Shown in pieces: positions 36,619 to 44,141 of a DNA stretch of 64,000 nt. Both the position numbers and the translations under genes were made by a program. This stretch comes from Streptomyces spectabilis. GTDB taxonomy: Bacteria; Actinomycetota; Actinomycetes; Streptomycetales; Streptomycetaceae. How positions within the stretch are numbered: position 1 is the stretch's first letter; every line of letters begins with the position of its first letter. Location: positions 3,978,501 through 4,042,500 of the forward strand of contig NZ_CP023690.1 in assembly GCF_008704795.1 (NCBI RefSeq). The letters run 5' to 3'. The notes beneath the pieces were generated by a model. That model was not told the origin of the DNA. It was given only the letters and a program-made list of their open reading frames with translations, and did no database searches.

Positions 36619-36693
36619 GGCCGTGTGCCCGAGTGGTTTAGGGATTCGCCTGCAAAGCGAAGCACACCGGTTCGATTCCGGTCACGGCCTCCA
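36619..36693 (+). tRNA. tRNA-Cys (anticodon GCA)
   Basis: The cloverleaf folds fully: acceptor GGCCGTG/CACGGCC, D stem CCC/GGG, anticodon arm TTCGC-CTGCAAA-GCGAA with anticodon GCA, T arm ACCGG-TTCGATT-CCGGT, discriminator T, and an encoded CCA at 36691-36693. It sits at the right end of the accessory block (melC, WhiJ-like trio, giant gene). No repeat of its 3' end was noticed inside the window. Confidence 0.96.
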
Positions 36694-36721
36694 CGTCCGA
36701 GCATGGCCCGGCGGGCGGCGC

Positions 36722-37696
36722 CTACAGGGCGCTGCCCGCCTTCCACTGGTCCCACGGCACGTTCCAGTCGCCGTACCCGTTCCCCGCGGCCACCGTGTCC
36801 GTGGAGCCGGTGACGCGGATGACGTCCCCGGGGATCACCTCTTCGTAGAAGCGCCGCGCCGTGCCGTCCGTGGCGAGGCCTATGCAGCCGTGCGTCACGT
36901 TGGTGTTCCCCGCGAACGTGTTGGCCTTCGGGTTCTGGTGGAGGTACGTCCCCGACGTCGTCAGGTGCACCGCGTAGTCGTAGTAGCCCTTGTACGCGTC
37001 TCCGTAGCCGACGGTCCGGGAGTCCATGAGGACGCGGCGCTGCTTGTCGGAGACGACCATCGTGCCGTTCCAGGTGTCCATGCCCGGGGCGCCCGCCGTG
37101 ATGGGCACGCGCCGCGTCGCACCGGCCTTCACGACCGTCATGGTGTGCTTGCGCACGTCCACCGTGGCCACCAGGGAGCGGCCCACCGTGACGGTCCTGT
37201 CGATGGCCTTGCCCGCCCGGACGGTGATCTTCGTGCCGGGCTTCCAGTAGGTCTCGGGGCGGTAGTCGATCCGCTGGCCCTCGTGCAGGTTGCGGTCCTT
37301 GACCCAGCTCCAGGAGCCGGTGGTGCCGTTGTCCGTGGTGACCTTCAGGCGCCTCTCCACCGCCGCGCGCTCCGCCGCCGGGACGGGGCGCGCGAACGTC
37401 ACCGACACCGGCATGCCGACGCCGACCGTCTGGCCGTCGAAGACGTTGACCTTTGCGCCCTCGCGCAGCGCCTCCGGCAGCGGCTTCGCGCGCGGGGACG
37501 GCTTGGCCGCCGGGGCCGCCGCGGCCGGCTTGTCGCCCGTGCCGCCGCCCGTGCCGCCCTCGCCCCCGCCGCCGCCGAGGCCGCAGCCCGTGAGCAGCAG
37601 GGCGCCGAGCGCCGCCGCCGCTCCCCCGCGCCCCCAGATCCGGGCGTTGCCCCTGGTCCCGCGCTGTCCCCTGGTTCCCTTGTTTCCCCTGGTCAA
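36722..37696 (-). CDS. L,D-transpeptidase lipoprotein (YkuD, Ig-like N-domain)
   Basis: Cell-wall enzyme forming 3-3 peptidoglycan cross-links. The start is taken as TTG at 37696, preceded by GGGGGG at ideal spacing, giving 324 residues. A lipoprotein signal ends ALLLTGCGLG, followed by a Gly/Ala/Pro linker, an Ig-like domain (KVNVFDGQTVGVGMPVSVTF on) and the YkuD catalytic domain. The active site reads TNVTHGCIGLATDG with catalytic Cys at about 271. A start at 37744 is possible but lacks an RBS. It is divergent from an ECF sigma gene whose partner carries a dead version of the same fold. Confidence 0.92.
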   Translation of the reverse strand: MTRGNKGTRGQRGTRGNARIWGRGGAAAALGALLLTGCGLGGGGGEGGTGGGTGDKPAAAAPAAKPSPRAKPLPEALREGAKVNVFDGQTVGVGMPVSVTFARPVPAAERAAVERRLKVTTDNGTTGSWSWVKDRNLHEGQRIDYRPETYWKPGTKITVRAGKAIDRTVTVGRSLVATVDVRKHTMTVVKAGATRRVPITAGAPGMDTWNGTMVVSDKQRRVLMDSRTVGYGDAYKGYYDYAVHLTTSGTYLHQNPKANTFAGNTNVTHGCIGLATDGTARRFYEEVIPGDVIRVTGSTDTVAAGNGYGDWNVPWDQWKAGSAL

Positions 37697-37825
37697 CAGA
37701 GCCCCCCTGTGTGGTGTGCTTCGATGTACGCGATCTGTACGCATGCCAGGGGTCACCGGGTTGCATGGCGTACGAGAAACTTTTCGGGACGTCGTCGGGA
37801 CGTTTCCGGGACGCTCGGGGGCGGC

Positions 37826-38353
37826 ATGACGGAGGACGAGTTCGACGCGTTCTACGCGTCGGCGTTCCCCCGCGTCGTCGGCCAGGTGTACGCCTTCACC
37901 GGTGACCACGGGCAGGCCCAGGACGTCGTCCAGGAGGCGTTCGTCCGCGCGTGGGACCGGCGGCGCGACTTCCTCGCCACCCAGGCGCCTGAGGCGTGGA
38001 TCCGTACGGTCGCCATGCGGCTCGCCGTCAGCCACTGGCGGCGGGCCCGGCGCTGGCTCGACCTCGTGCGCCGCACGCCGCCGCCCGAGCACGCGCCGGG
38101 CCCCGGCCCCGAACACCTCGCCCTCGTGCACGCCCTGCGGCAGCTCCCCGAGGCGCAGCGCCTCGCGATCGTGCTGCACCACCTGTGCGACCTCAGCGTG
38201 GAGCAGGTGGCCGCGGAGACCGGTGCCCCCACGGGGACGGTCAAGGCCCGCCTCGCGCGCGGCCGCGCGGCCCTCGCCCGGATCCTGTCGGCGAGCGAGA
38301 ACGACGCCCTCGGCGGGCCGCCCAGCGAGAAGGAGACCGGCCGTGTCCGATGA
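37826..38353 (+). CDS. ECF RNA polymerase sigma factor
   Basis: A 175-residue SigE-like sigma factor. Region 2 is FYASAFPRVVGQVYAFTGDHGQAQDVVQEAFVRAW and region 4 LPEAQRLAIVLHHLCDLSVEQVAAETGAPTGTVKARLARGRAAL. The ATG at 37826 follows CGGGGGCGGC. Upstream, 37780-37822 carries three spaced CGGGACG elements that could mark an autoregulated promoter. Its stop lies inside the next gene (11-nt overlap), so the two are coupled, as usual for sigma/anti-sigma pairs. Confidence 0.92.
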   Translation: MTEDEFDAFYASAFPRVVGQVYAFTGDHGQAQDVVQEAFVRAWDRRRDFLATQAPEAWIRTVAMRLAVSHWRRARRWLDLVRRTPPPEHAPGPGPEHLALVHALRQLPEAQRLAIVLHHLCDLSVEQVAAETGAPTGTVKARLARGRAALARILSASENDALGGPPSEKETGRVR

Positions 38354-39053
38354 CCTGTCCCGCGAGCCGTCCGCCCACGAGATGCCCACCCCTGGAGTGT
38401 CCGACCCCGAGATGCCCACTCCCGGGGTGTCCGATCCCGAGATGCCCGTCCCGGAGTTGTCCGCCTCCCTCCGGTCGCTCGCCGGAAGCGGCGCCGCGCC
38501 CGCGCCCATGGCCGGGGCCCAGGTCCGGCGCCGCGCCGTGGCCCGGCGGCGGCGCCGGCACGCCGCCCTCGCGGGGGGCGCCGCCGTCGCCGTGGCCGCC
38601 CTCACGTTCGGCCTCACCAGTGCCATCGGCGGCGGCTCCGACGCCCGGCCCGCGCCGCCCGCCGCGCCCAGTACGCGCTCCGCGGCGCCCGCCGCCACCG
38701 TCGACCTCGGCGCGCGCACGCTGACCCTGGACGGGCGGCGCGTGCCCGTGTCCTCCGGGAGCACCGCCCACCCGACGCGGACCGGTCGCATGACGGTCGT
38801 CGCCAAGCACCGGGTGAAGCGGCTCACCAGTGAGTCGGTGGGGCTCGGGGACGAGTACGACGTGAAGTTGCCGTGGGTCGTGGAGCTGCGGGGGCCCGAC
38901 GGGCGGGCCGACTTCATCCTCGCGATGACGTACGCGGAGGGGGCGCCGGGCGCCCGGGACTCCACCCGGGGGGCGATCGGGCTTCGGTCCGCGGATGCCC
39001 GGTGGGTGTACGAGCGGTTGCCGGTGGGCGCGGTGGTGACGGTGCGGGGGTAG
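38343..39053 (+). CDS. Putative anti-sigma factor with a catalytically dead L,D-transpeptidase domain
   Basis: A 236-residue single-pass protein starting at GTG 38343. Residues ~12-41 are three units of a 10-residue repeat (EMPTPGVSDP). A basic stretch and one membrane helix (~74-96) follow. The extracytoplasmic part resembles YkuD: TLTLDGRRVPVSSGSTAHPTRTGRM, LTSESVGLGDEYDVKLPWV and SADARWVYERLPVGAVVTV. Where active enzymes have SHGC(I/V)xL this one has TRGAIGL, so both catalytic His and Cys are lost. No zinc anti-sigma motif is visible. Gene order suggests it controls the sigma factor upstream, possibly sensing wall material. Confidence 0.75.
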   Translation: MSDDLSREPSAHEMPTPGVSDPEMPTPGVSDPEMPVPELSASLRSLAGSGAAPAPMAGAQVRRRAVARRRRRHAALAGGAAVAVAALTFGLTSAIGGGSDARPAPPAAPSTRSAAPAATVDLGARTLTLDGRRVPVSSGSTAHPTRTGRMTVVAKHRVKRLTSESVGLGDEYDVKLPWVVELRGPDGRADFILAMTYAEGAPGARDSTRGAIGLRSADARWVYERLPVGAVVTVRG

Positions 39054-39103
39054 GGCCCTGCCGGGGGCTCCCCGGGGCCGGGAGGGCTGACAACACAAAT
39101 ATG

Positions 39104-39130
39104 GGGCGGCTCCAACCGGAGCCGCCCTTT
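39104..39130. terminator. Bidirectional hairpin terminator
   Basis: Perfect 10-bp stem GGGCGGCTCC/GGAGCCGCCC (39104-39113, 39118-39127) with an AACC loop and a short T-run on the plus strand. It closes the sigma/anti-sigma operon and could also end the mini-ORF transcript on the minus strand. Confidence 0.8.
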
Positions 39131-39154
39131 GCGCGTCTTCAGAGTGTGAGGCCG

Positions 39155-39187
39155 TCAGCCCCAGCCGGTGTCGTTGTCATCCCCCAT
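39155..39187 (-). CDS. Candidate 10-residue mini-ORF (MGDDNDTGWG)
   Basis: A ten-codon frame ATG to TGA, encoding MGDDNDTGWG, has a near-ideal ribosome-binding site (GGGGGAGAG, five nt before the ATG). It is followed after ~30 nt by the strong hairpin at 39104-39130. The kinase-like gene on the same strand ends 148 nt upstream, and an AT-rich patch at about 39268-39286 (TTTTAAATC and ATAAATC on the minus strand) could hold its own promoter. It may be a peptide gene or leader; it could also be chance. Confidence 0.35.
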   Translation of the reverse strand: MGDDNDTGWG

Positions 39188-39335
39188 GACGTCTCTCCCC
39201 CGTAACGAGTCGGATCGTGCGGTGAATGGTTCGGGACTCTTCGATGGTGCCTCGCAACTCGCCCGATTTAAAAGGGATTTATGGCGTCATGGGTCAGCTG
39301 GAACGCCCTCGGGACCGGTCCGAGACATTCCGCAC

Positions 39336-39896
39336 TCAGGCCACCGCCGCCTCGCCCAGGCGTGCGAGGATCGCCGACACCGTCTGATCCACCGTCAACT
39401 CCGAGCTGTCCAGCCACAGTCCGATGCGCGGGGTCTCGGCGCGCAGGCCGCTGTCGAGGGCCTCGACGGTCCACTCGCCGTAGCCGGTCTTGGCACGGGC
39501 GGCCTCGCGGGCGGTGACCGCTTCGGGGCGCGGGGCGAGGACGACGACGTACAGGGGACGGGTCCGCACCAGGTCGACGTAGCGCTTCAGCTCGGGGCCG
39601 AGGACGACGTCCTGGACGATCGCGGTGAAGCCCGCGGCGGCGTACGCGTCGGCCGCGGCCGCCGACAGGCCGTAGCGGAGCCTCAGTTGGGCCTCGGCCT
39701 CGCCGCCCGCGCCGGGCTCGTACTCCTCGCGGCCGGAGACGATCATGCGGCGGAACACGTCACCGCGCACGTGCGCCGCGCGCGGCAGGCGCTCCGCGAG
39801 GGCCTGCGCGACCGTGGACTTGCCCGCCGCCATGATGCCGGTGATGAGGACGACGCCCTCGACGCCGTCGTCCGCGGTACCCGTCTGTGCGTTCAC
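39336..39896 (-). CDS. P-loop phosphotransferase-like protein
   Basis: A 186-residue ATPase of the AAA_33/chloramphenicol-phosphotransferase-like group. Walker A is VLITGIMAAGKSTVAQALAE, with HVRGDVFRRMIVSGRE after it and a Walker-B-like FTAIVQDVVLGPEL. The C-terminal region VVVLAPRPEAVTAREAAR matches the CPT-like fold. The substrate is unknown; these genes are common as single units in Streptomyces. Confidence 0.82.
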   Translation of the reverse strand: MNAQTGTADDGVEGVVLITGIMAAGKSTVAQALAERLPRAAHVRGDVFRRMIVSGREEYEPGAGGEAEAQLRLRYGLSAAAADAYAAAGFTAIVQDVVLGPELKRYVDLVRTRPLYVVVLAPRPEAVTAREAARAKTGYGEWTVEALDSGLRAETPRIGLWLDSSELTVDQTVSAILARLGEAAVA

Positions 39897-39984
39897 ACGC
39901 GCGAACGTATCGCAGGGCGGGTCCGGCGTTCCTCCCCTTTTTCGCTGAGTGGAACGCGGGGTGGAACGCGGGGTGGAACGCGGC

Positions 39985-42288
39985 TCAGGCCAGTTCCGCC
40001 CCCACCGCGGCCTGCGGCCGGATCGGCAGCCGGTTCACGGGGCGGCCCGTCGCCGCCCGGACCGCGGACGCGATCGCGGCCGGGGACGTGACCACCGGCA
40101 CCGCGCTGGCCGCCTTCGCGCCGAAGGGCGCCACGACGTCGCGCTCCTCGACGAGCTTGACGATGCGGATGTCCGGGGCGTCGAGAGAGGTCGGCAGGGC
40201 GTAGCCGGTCAGGTCCGGGTGGCGGACGATGCCGCGCGGGGTGCGCAGGTTCTCGGTGAGCGCCGCGCCGAGGCCCTGGGTGACGCCCGCCTCGATGCGG
40301 ACCCGCAGCTGCGCGGGGTTGAGGATGCGGCCGACGTCCTGCGCGACCGCCAGCTCCACGACCCGGACCGAGCCGATCTCGATGTCCACGTCCACGACCG
40401 CGCGGATCGCGCAGAAGGCCATGCCCACGAAGGCGTCGCCCTGCCCGTCGGCGTCGAGCGGCTCGGTGGGGTGCGGGCGGCACTGGGCCGTGGCCCACAG
40501 CTCCTTGCCCTCCATCGCCTCCTCCACGGTCGTGGAGAGGACCCCGTCGTACGAGGTGATCTTGCCGTCGGTGATCTGGAGCAGCTCCGTGGACATGCCG
40601 AACTTGTGCGCCAGGGGCTGGAGCAGCTGGGTGCGGACCATCTTCGCGGCCCGCTCCACCGCCCCGCCCGACACCCAGGTGTGGCGGCCGTGGCAGCTCG
40701 GGCCCGCCGGGGGCTGGTCGGTGTCCACGGGGGCCACGCGCACGTCGTCGATGCCGAGGGTCTCCTGGACGATCTGGCGGGCGAGCGTCGTGAAGCCCTG
40801 GCCGGTCTCGACGGCCGCGCAGATGACCGTCGCCACGCCGTCGTGGACCTTCACGGTGGCCGTGGAGACCTCGTCGGTGCCCTCCGCGCCGAGGAGCTGG
40901 ACCATGCCGAGGCCGTAGCCGACGCCGCGCCGCACGGCGGCCGGTTCGCCCGCGCCCTCGGGGCCGCCGGGCAGCAGCCACTCCTCCGGGGGGGTGTCCT
41001 TCGGCAGCTCCGGCAACGGGAAGTCCCGTACGGCCGTGAGGAGTTCGGCCGTCGGGGCCGGGCACGTCACGGTCTGCCCGGTGGGCAGGACGTCGCCGGT
41101 CGCCATCGCGTTGCGCAGCCGCACCTCGGCCGGGTCGATCCCCAGCTTCTTGGCGAGCTTGTCCATCTGCGCCTCGTACGCCGCGCAGACCTGGAAGGCG
41201 CCCTCGCCGCGCACGTGGCCGGACGGCGGGTTGTTCGTGCGCACCACCCAGCCCTCGATGAAGGCGTTCGGGACGACGTACGGGCCGCAGGCGAAGGACA
41301 CGGCGGCGGCGAGCACCTGCGCCGAGGTGTCCGCGTACGCGCCCCCGTCGAGCAGGATCTGCGCCTCCACCTTCACCAACTTGCCCTCCGCGTCCGCGTG
41401 GTGGCGGTAGCGAAGGAGCGTCGGGTGGCGGTGGGCGTGGCCGAGGAAGGACTCCTCGCGGGTCGCGGTGAGCTTGACCGGGCAGCCCGTCTTCAGCGCG
41501 AGCAGGCCGAGCGGCAGCTGGAAGCCCGGGTCCTCGCGGTCGGCGGTGGCGCCGGGCACGCCCGTGACGACGACCTTCACGAGGTCCTGCGCGAGGCCGT
41601 AGACGGCGGCCGCCCGGTCGCGGTCGCCGTGCGGGTCGGTGGAGGCGACGTACAGCTCGACGCCGCCGTCCGGGCGCGGCACCGCGAGGCCCGCCTCCGC
41701 GCCGATCGGCGCCGGGTCCTGGCGGCCGATGCGGTACAGGCCCTCGACGACGACCTCGCCGGTCGCCTCCGGGTCGCCGTGGCGCAGCGGGATGTGGCGG
41801 ATCAGATTGCCGTCCGGGTGCAGCGGCGGCGCCTCGAAGGCCTGCTCCGGGTCGGTGACCGGGTCGAGCGCCTCGTACTCGACGATGATCGCGGCGGCGG
41901 CCATCCGCGCGGTGTCCGGGTGGTCGGCGGCGACGGCGGCGATGGGCTCGCCGTGGTGGCGCACGACCTCGGAGGCGAAGACCGGCCGGTCGGCGCTCCC
42001 GCGGCCGTGCCGGACCGCGCCGGGCACGTCCTCGTGCGTGACGACCGCGCGGACGCCCGGCAGCTCGCGCGCGTGGGTGGTGTCGATGGACACCACGCGC
42101 GCGTGCGCGTGCGGAGAGCGCAGCACCGCCGCCCACAGCAGGCCCTCGGCCCACAGGTCGGCGGCGTAGGGGAAGGTGCCCTCCGTCTTGGCCCTGATGT
42201 CGGCCGACGGCAGCGAGGAGCCGATGCCGTGCGGCAGTTGCTCGGCCCCTCCGGGGGTGGTGACGGCTTCGTTGGTCACGCCGGTCAC
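39985..42288 (-). CDS. Xanthine dehydrogenase-like molybdopterin-binding subunit, active-site motifs altered
   Basis: Large subunit (~767 residues) of a molybdenum hydroxylase family complex. GTG at 42288 overlaps the upstream stop and has GGAG nearby. Family core segments are present: LRSPHAHARVVSIDTTHARE, VRGEGAFQVCAAYEAQMDKL, GQGFTTLARQIVQETLG and TQGLGAALTENLRTP. However, the cofactor motif usually read GGGFGGK is replaced by a stretch containing TADREDPGFQ, and the catalytic-Glu motif GVGEPP is replaced near the end by GAKAASAVPVV. Activity as a normal hydroxylase is therefore doubtful. It is last in a three-gene coupled operon. Confidence 0.88.
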   Translation of the reverse strand: MTGVTNEAVTTPGGAEQLPHGIGSSLPSADIRAKTEGTFPYAADLWAEGLLWAAVLRSPHAHARVVSIDTTHARELPGVRAVVTHEDVPGAVRHGRGSADRPVFASEVVRHHGEPIAAVAADHPDTARMAAAAIIVEYEALDPVTDPEQAFEAPPLHPDGNLIRHIPLRHGDPEATGEVVVEGLYRIGRQDPAPIGAEAGLAVPRPDGGVELYVASTDPHGDRDRAAAVYGLAQDLVKVVVTGVPGATADREDPGFQLPLGLLALKTGCPVKLTATREESFLGHAHRHPTLLRYRHHADAEGKLVKVEAQILLDGGAYADTSAQVLAAAVSFACGPYVVPNAFIEGWVVRTNNPPSGHVRGEGAFQVCAAYEAQMDKLAKKLGIDPAEVRLRNAMATGDVLPTGQTVTCPAPTAELLTAVRDFPLPELPKDTPPEEWLLPGGPEGAGEPAAVRRGVGYGLGMVQLLGAEGTDEVSTATVKVHDGVATVICAAVETGQGFTTLARQIVQETLGIDDVRVAPVDTDQPPAGPSCHGRHTWVSGGAVERAAKMVRTQLLQPLAHKFGMSTELLQITDGKITSYDGVLSTTVEEAMEGKELWATAQCRPHPTEPLDADGQGDAFVGMAFCAIRAVVDVDIEIGSVRVVELAVAQDVGRILNPAQLRVRIEAGVTQGLGAALTENLRTPRGIVRHPDLTGYALPTSLDAPDIRIVKLVEERDVVAPFGAKAASAVPVVTSPAAIASAVRAATGRPVNRLPIRPQAAVGAELA

Positions 42289-44141
42289 GCCTGGTCTCCG
42301 TCCTGCCCGTACGGGCCCGCCTGGTGCGGGATGTGCGGCTGCCCGGCGGTCTGCTCGTCCTGCTCCTGCTCGGCGGCGCCCTTGGCCGCGCGCTCGGCGA
42401 CGACGTCGCGCACCGCGTCGAGCACGCCGCGGTAGCCCGAGCAGCGGCACAGGTTGCCGCACAGGGCGCGGCGGGTCTCCAGCTCGCTGGGCGCGGGGTT
42501 GCCCTCCAGGAGGTCGTGCAGCGTCATGGCCATGCCCGGGACGCAGAAGCCGCACTGCACGGCGCCGCAGTTGGCGAGCGCCCGCTGGACGTCGGAGGGC
42601 TGCCCGTCGGCGGCGAGGCCCTCGACGGTGCGCACCTCGCTGCCCGCGGTGGTGGCGGCGGGGACCAGGCAGGAGGCCACGAGGCGGCCGTCCACCTGGA
42701 CATTGCAGGCCCCGCACTCGCCCTGCGAGCAGCCGTCCTTCGCGCCCGCGAGGCCGAGCCGCTCGCGCAGCACGTACAGCAGCGACTCGCCGATCCACGC
42801 CTCGGTGACGGGCCGGTCGGCGCCGTTGACGCGCAGGACGTAGGAGACGAGGGGGTGTTCGTCGTGGAGGGGCTGCGGCGGACCGGCCCCGGCTTCGGGC
42901 TGCTCGGCCTCGATCTCGACCGCGGCCTCGACCTCGGCGTCGGCCTGCGGGTGCCGCTCGGGCTCCGGCTCCGGCTCAGCCTCCGCCTCCGTCACCTGGA
43001 CGTCGGTGGCTGCCTCGACCACGGTCTCGGTCGCGGTCTCGACCGCGGTCTCGGCTTCGACCTCGGCCGGAGGGATTGCCTCCGATTCCGGCGCGGGGGC
43101 GGGCTCCGGGGCGGGCTCGGGCTCGACCGGCTCGGGCTCGGCCTCGGGGGCCGGGGCTTCGGCGGACTCCTCGGGGGCGGGCTCGGGCTCCGGGACCGCC
43201 GACGGCTGCGGCTCGGGCACGGCGGCCACGGGCTCCGGGGCGATCACGGACTCCGGAGCGGACACCGGCTGCGACTCGGGGACCACCAAGGGCTCCGGGG
43301 CCACCAACGGCTCCGGGGCCACCAGCGGCTGCGGCTCCGCCGCCTCCTCCGGTACGCCGCCCCGGGGGCCGAGCGACCCGTCCGGGCGCCGCTCGACGAC
43401 GAACAGCTTGGCCGTCCGCTCGAAGGGGGTCTCCTCGGCGGCGGGCGGCTCCACAGGGGGCTGCTCGACAGGGGGCTGCTCGACCACGGGCTGGTCGAGC
43501 AAGTGCGCCCAGGGCGCGGGCGCACCGCCGGGCAGCGTGGCGGGCGGCGTACCGCCCCACTGCTGCGCGAGGGACGACGCGGTGAACTCGCCCGATTCGT
43601 CCGGAAGATCGCCATTCGCCACGGGAATGGACCACTGCCCGGTCACGTCATGAGCGGCAGGCGCGGGCGCGTGCGGGTGCCCCGGAGCGGGCTGCGGCTC
43701 CGGCGTCGCCGCCTCCGGGAAGGTCCACTGGCCGGTGGCCCGCGGGTCGTAGGCGTCCTGGACGTGCTGCTCGTACGGATCGTGCGGGCCGTGCGGGTCG
43801 CGGACCGGCTCGCCGTACGCCTCGTGGAACCCGGCTCCGGCCCCCGCGGCGGGGTCCGGCCAGCCCGCGACCGGGGCGTCGCCGGTCGCGGGCGCGGCTC
43901 CGGTGATCTCCGGGGGCAGCACCCACACGCCCGTGGCGGCCGGGTCGGTGGCGTCCGCGGCCGTCGGCGCGACCGTTATCTGCGGCGGTACGTAGCCGTG
44001 TCCGGGGGCGGCGAGCGGCGTGCTCACCGCGTCGACAGCGCCCTCGGGGAGCTGCACGAACGCCGTGGCGTCGGCGTCGTACTCGCCCTGCGGGTGCGGC
44101 TGCCAGCCGCCGCCCGCCCCGTTCCTCTGAGCGTCGGTCAC
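42285..44141 (-). CDS. 2Fe-2S subunit of the xanthine dehydrogenase-like complex with ~430-residue disordered extension
   Basis: Electron-transfer subunit of 618 residues, where the family norm is about 150-200. Residues 434-585 carry both clusters: DGCSQGECGACNVQVDG with the fourth Cys in VASCLVPA, and NCGAVQCGFCVPGM with GNLCRCSGYRGV. Everything before is low complexity. Residues 1-200 hold three TG(V/Q)W-x-x-P motifs at about 70, 136 and 167; residues ~200-430 are Pro/Glu/Val-rich repeats of the APEPLV and EPEPAPEP type. Starts and stops overlap both neighbours (ATGA). The extension may tether or localise the complex; that is inference. Confidence 0.88.
   Translation of the reverse strand: MTDAQRNGAGGGWQPHPQGEYDADATAFVQLPEGAVDAVSTPLAAPGHGYVPPQITVAPTAADATDPAATGVWVLPPEITGAAPATGDAPVAGWPDPAAGAGAGFHEAYGEPVRDPHGPHDPYEQHVQDAYDPRATGQWTFPEAATPEPQPAPGHPHAPAPAAHDVTGQWSIPVANGDLPDESGEFTASSLAQQWGGTPPATLPGGAPAPWAHLLDQPVVEQPPVEQPPVEPPAAEETPFERTAKLFVVERRPDGSLGPRGGVPEEAAEPQPLVAPEPLVAPEPLVVPESQPVSAPESVIAPEPVAAVPEPQPSAVPEPEPAPEESAEAPAPEAEPEPVEPEPAPEPAPAPESEAIPPAEVEAETAVETATETVVEAATDVQVTEAEAEPEPEPERHPQADAEVEAAVEIEAEQPEAGAGPPQPLHDEHPLVSYVLRVNGADRPVTEAWIGESLLYVLRERLGLAGAKDGCSQGECGACNVQVDGRLVASCLVPAATTAGSEVRTVEGLAADGQPSDVQRALANCGAVQCGFCVPGMAMTLHDLLEGNPAPSELETRRALCGNLCRCSGYRGVLDAVRDVVAERAAKGAAEQEQDEQTAGQPHIPHQAGPYGQDGDQA

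Noticed and set aside
36509..36720. Integrase or att duplication next to tRNA-Cys
   Set aside because: No integrase-like frame and no second copy of the tRNA 3' end was seen in the window.
36617..37825. Long upstream extension of the ECF sigma gene
   Set aside because: The frame begins inside the tRNA gene and runs antisense through the transpeptidase; ATG 37826 has a proper RBS and matches family length.
42880..43600. Repetitive DNA that could suggest a CRISPR or satellite array
   Set aside because: Repeats are irregular, Pro/Glu codon-driven and in frame with the 2Fe-2S subunit; no spacers or cas genes.
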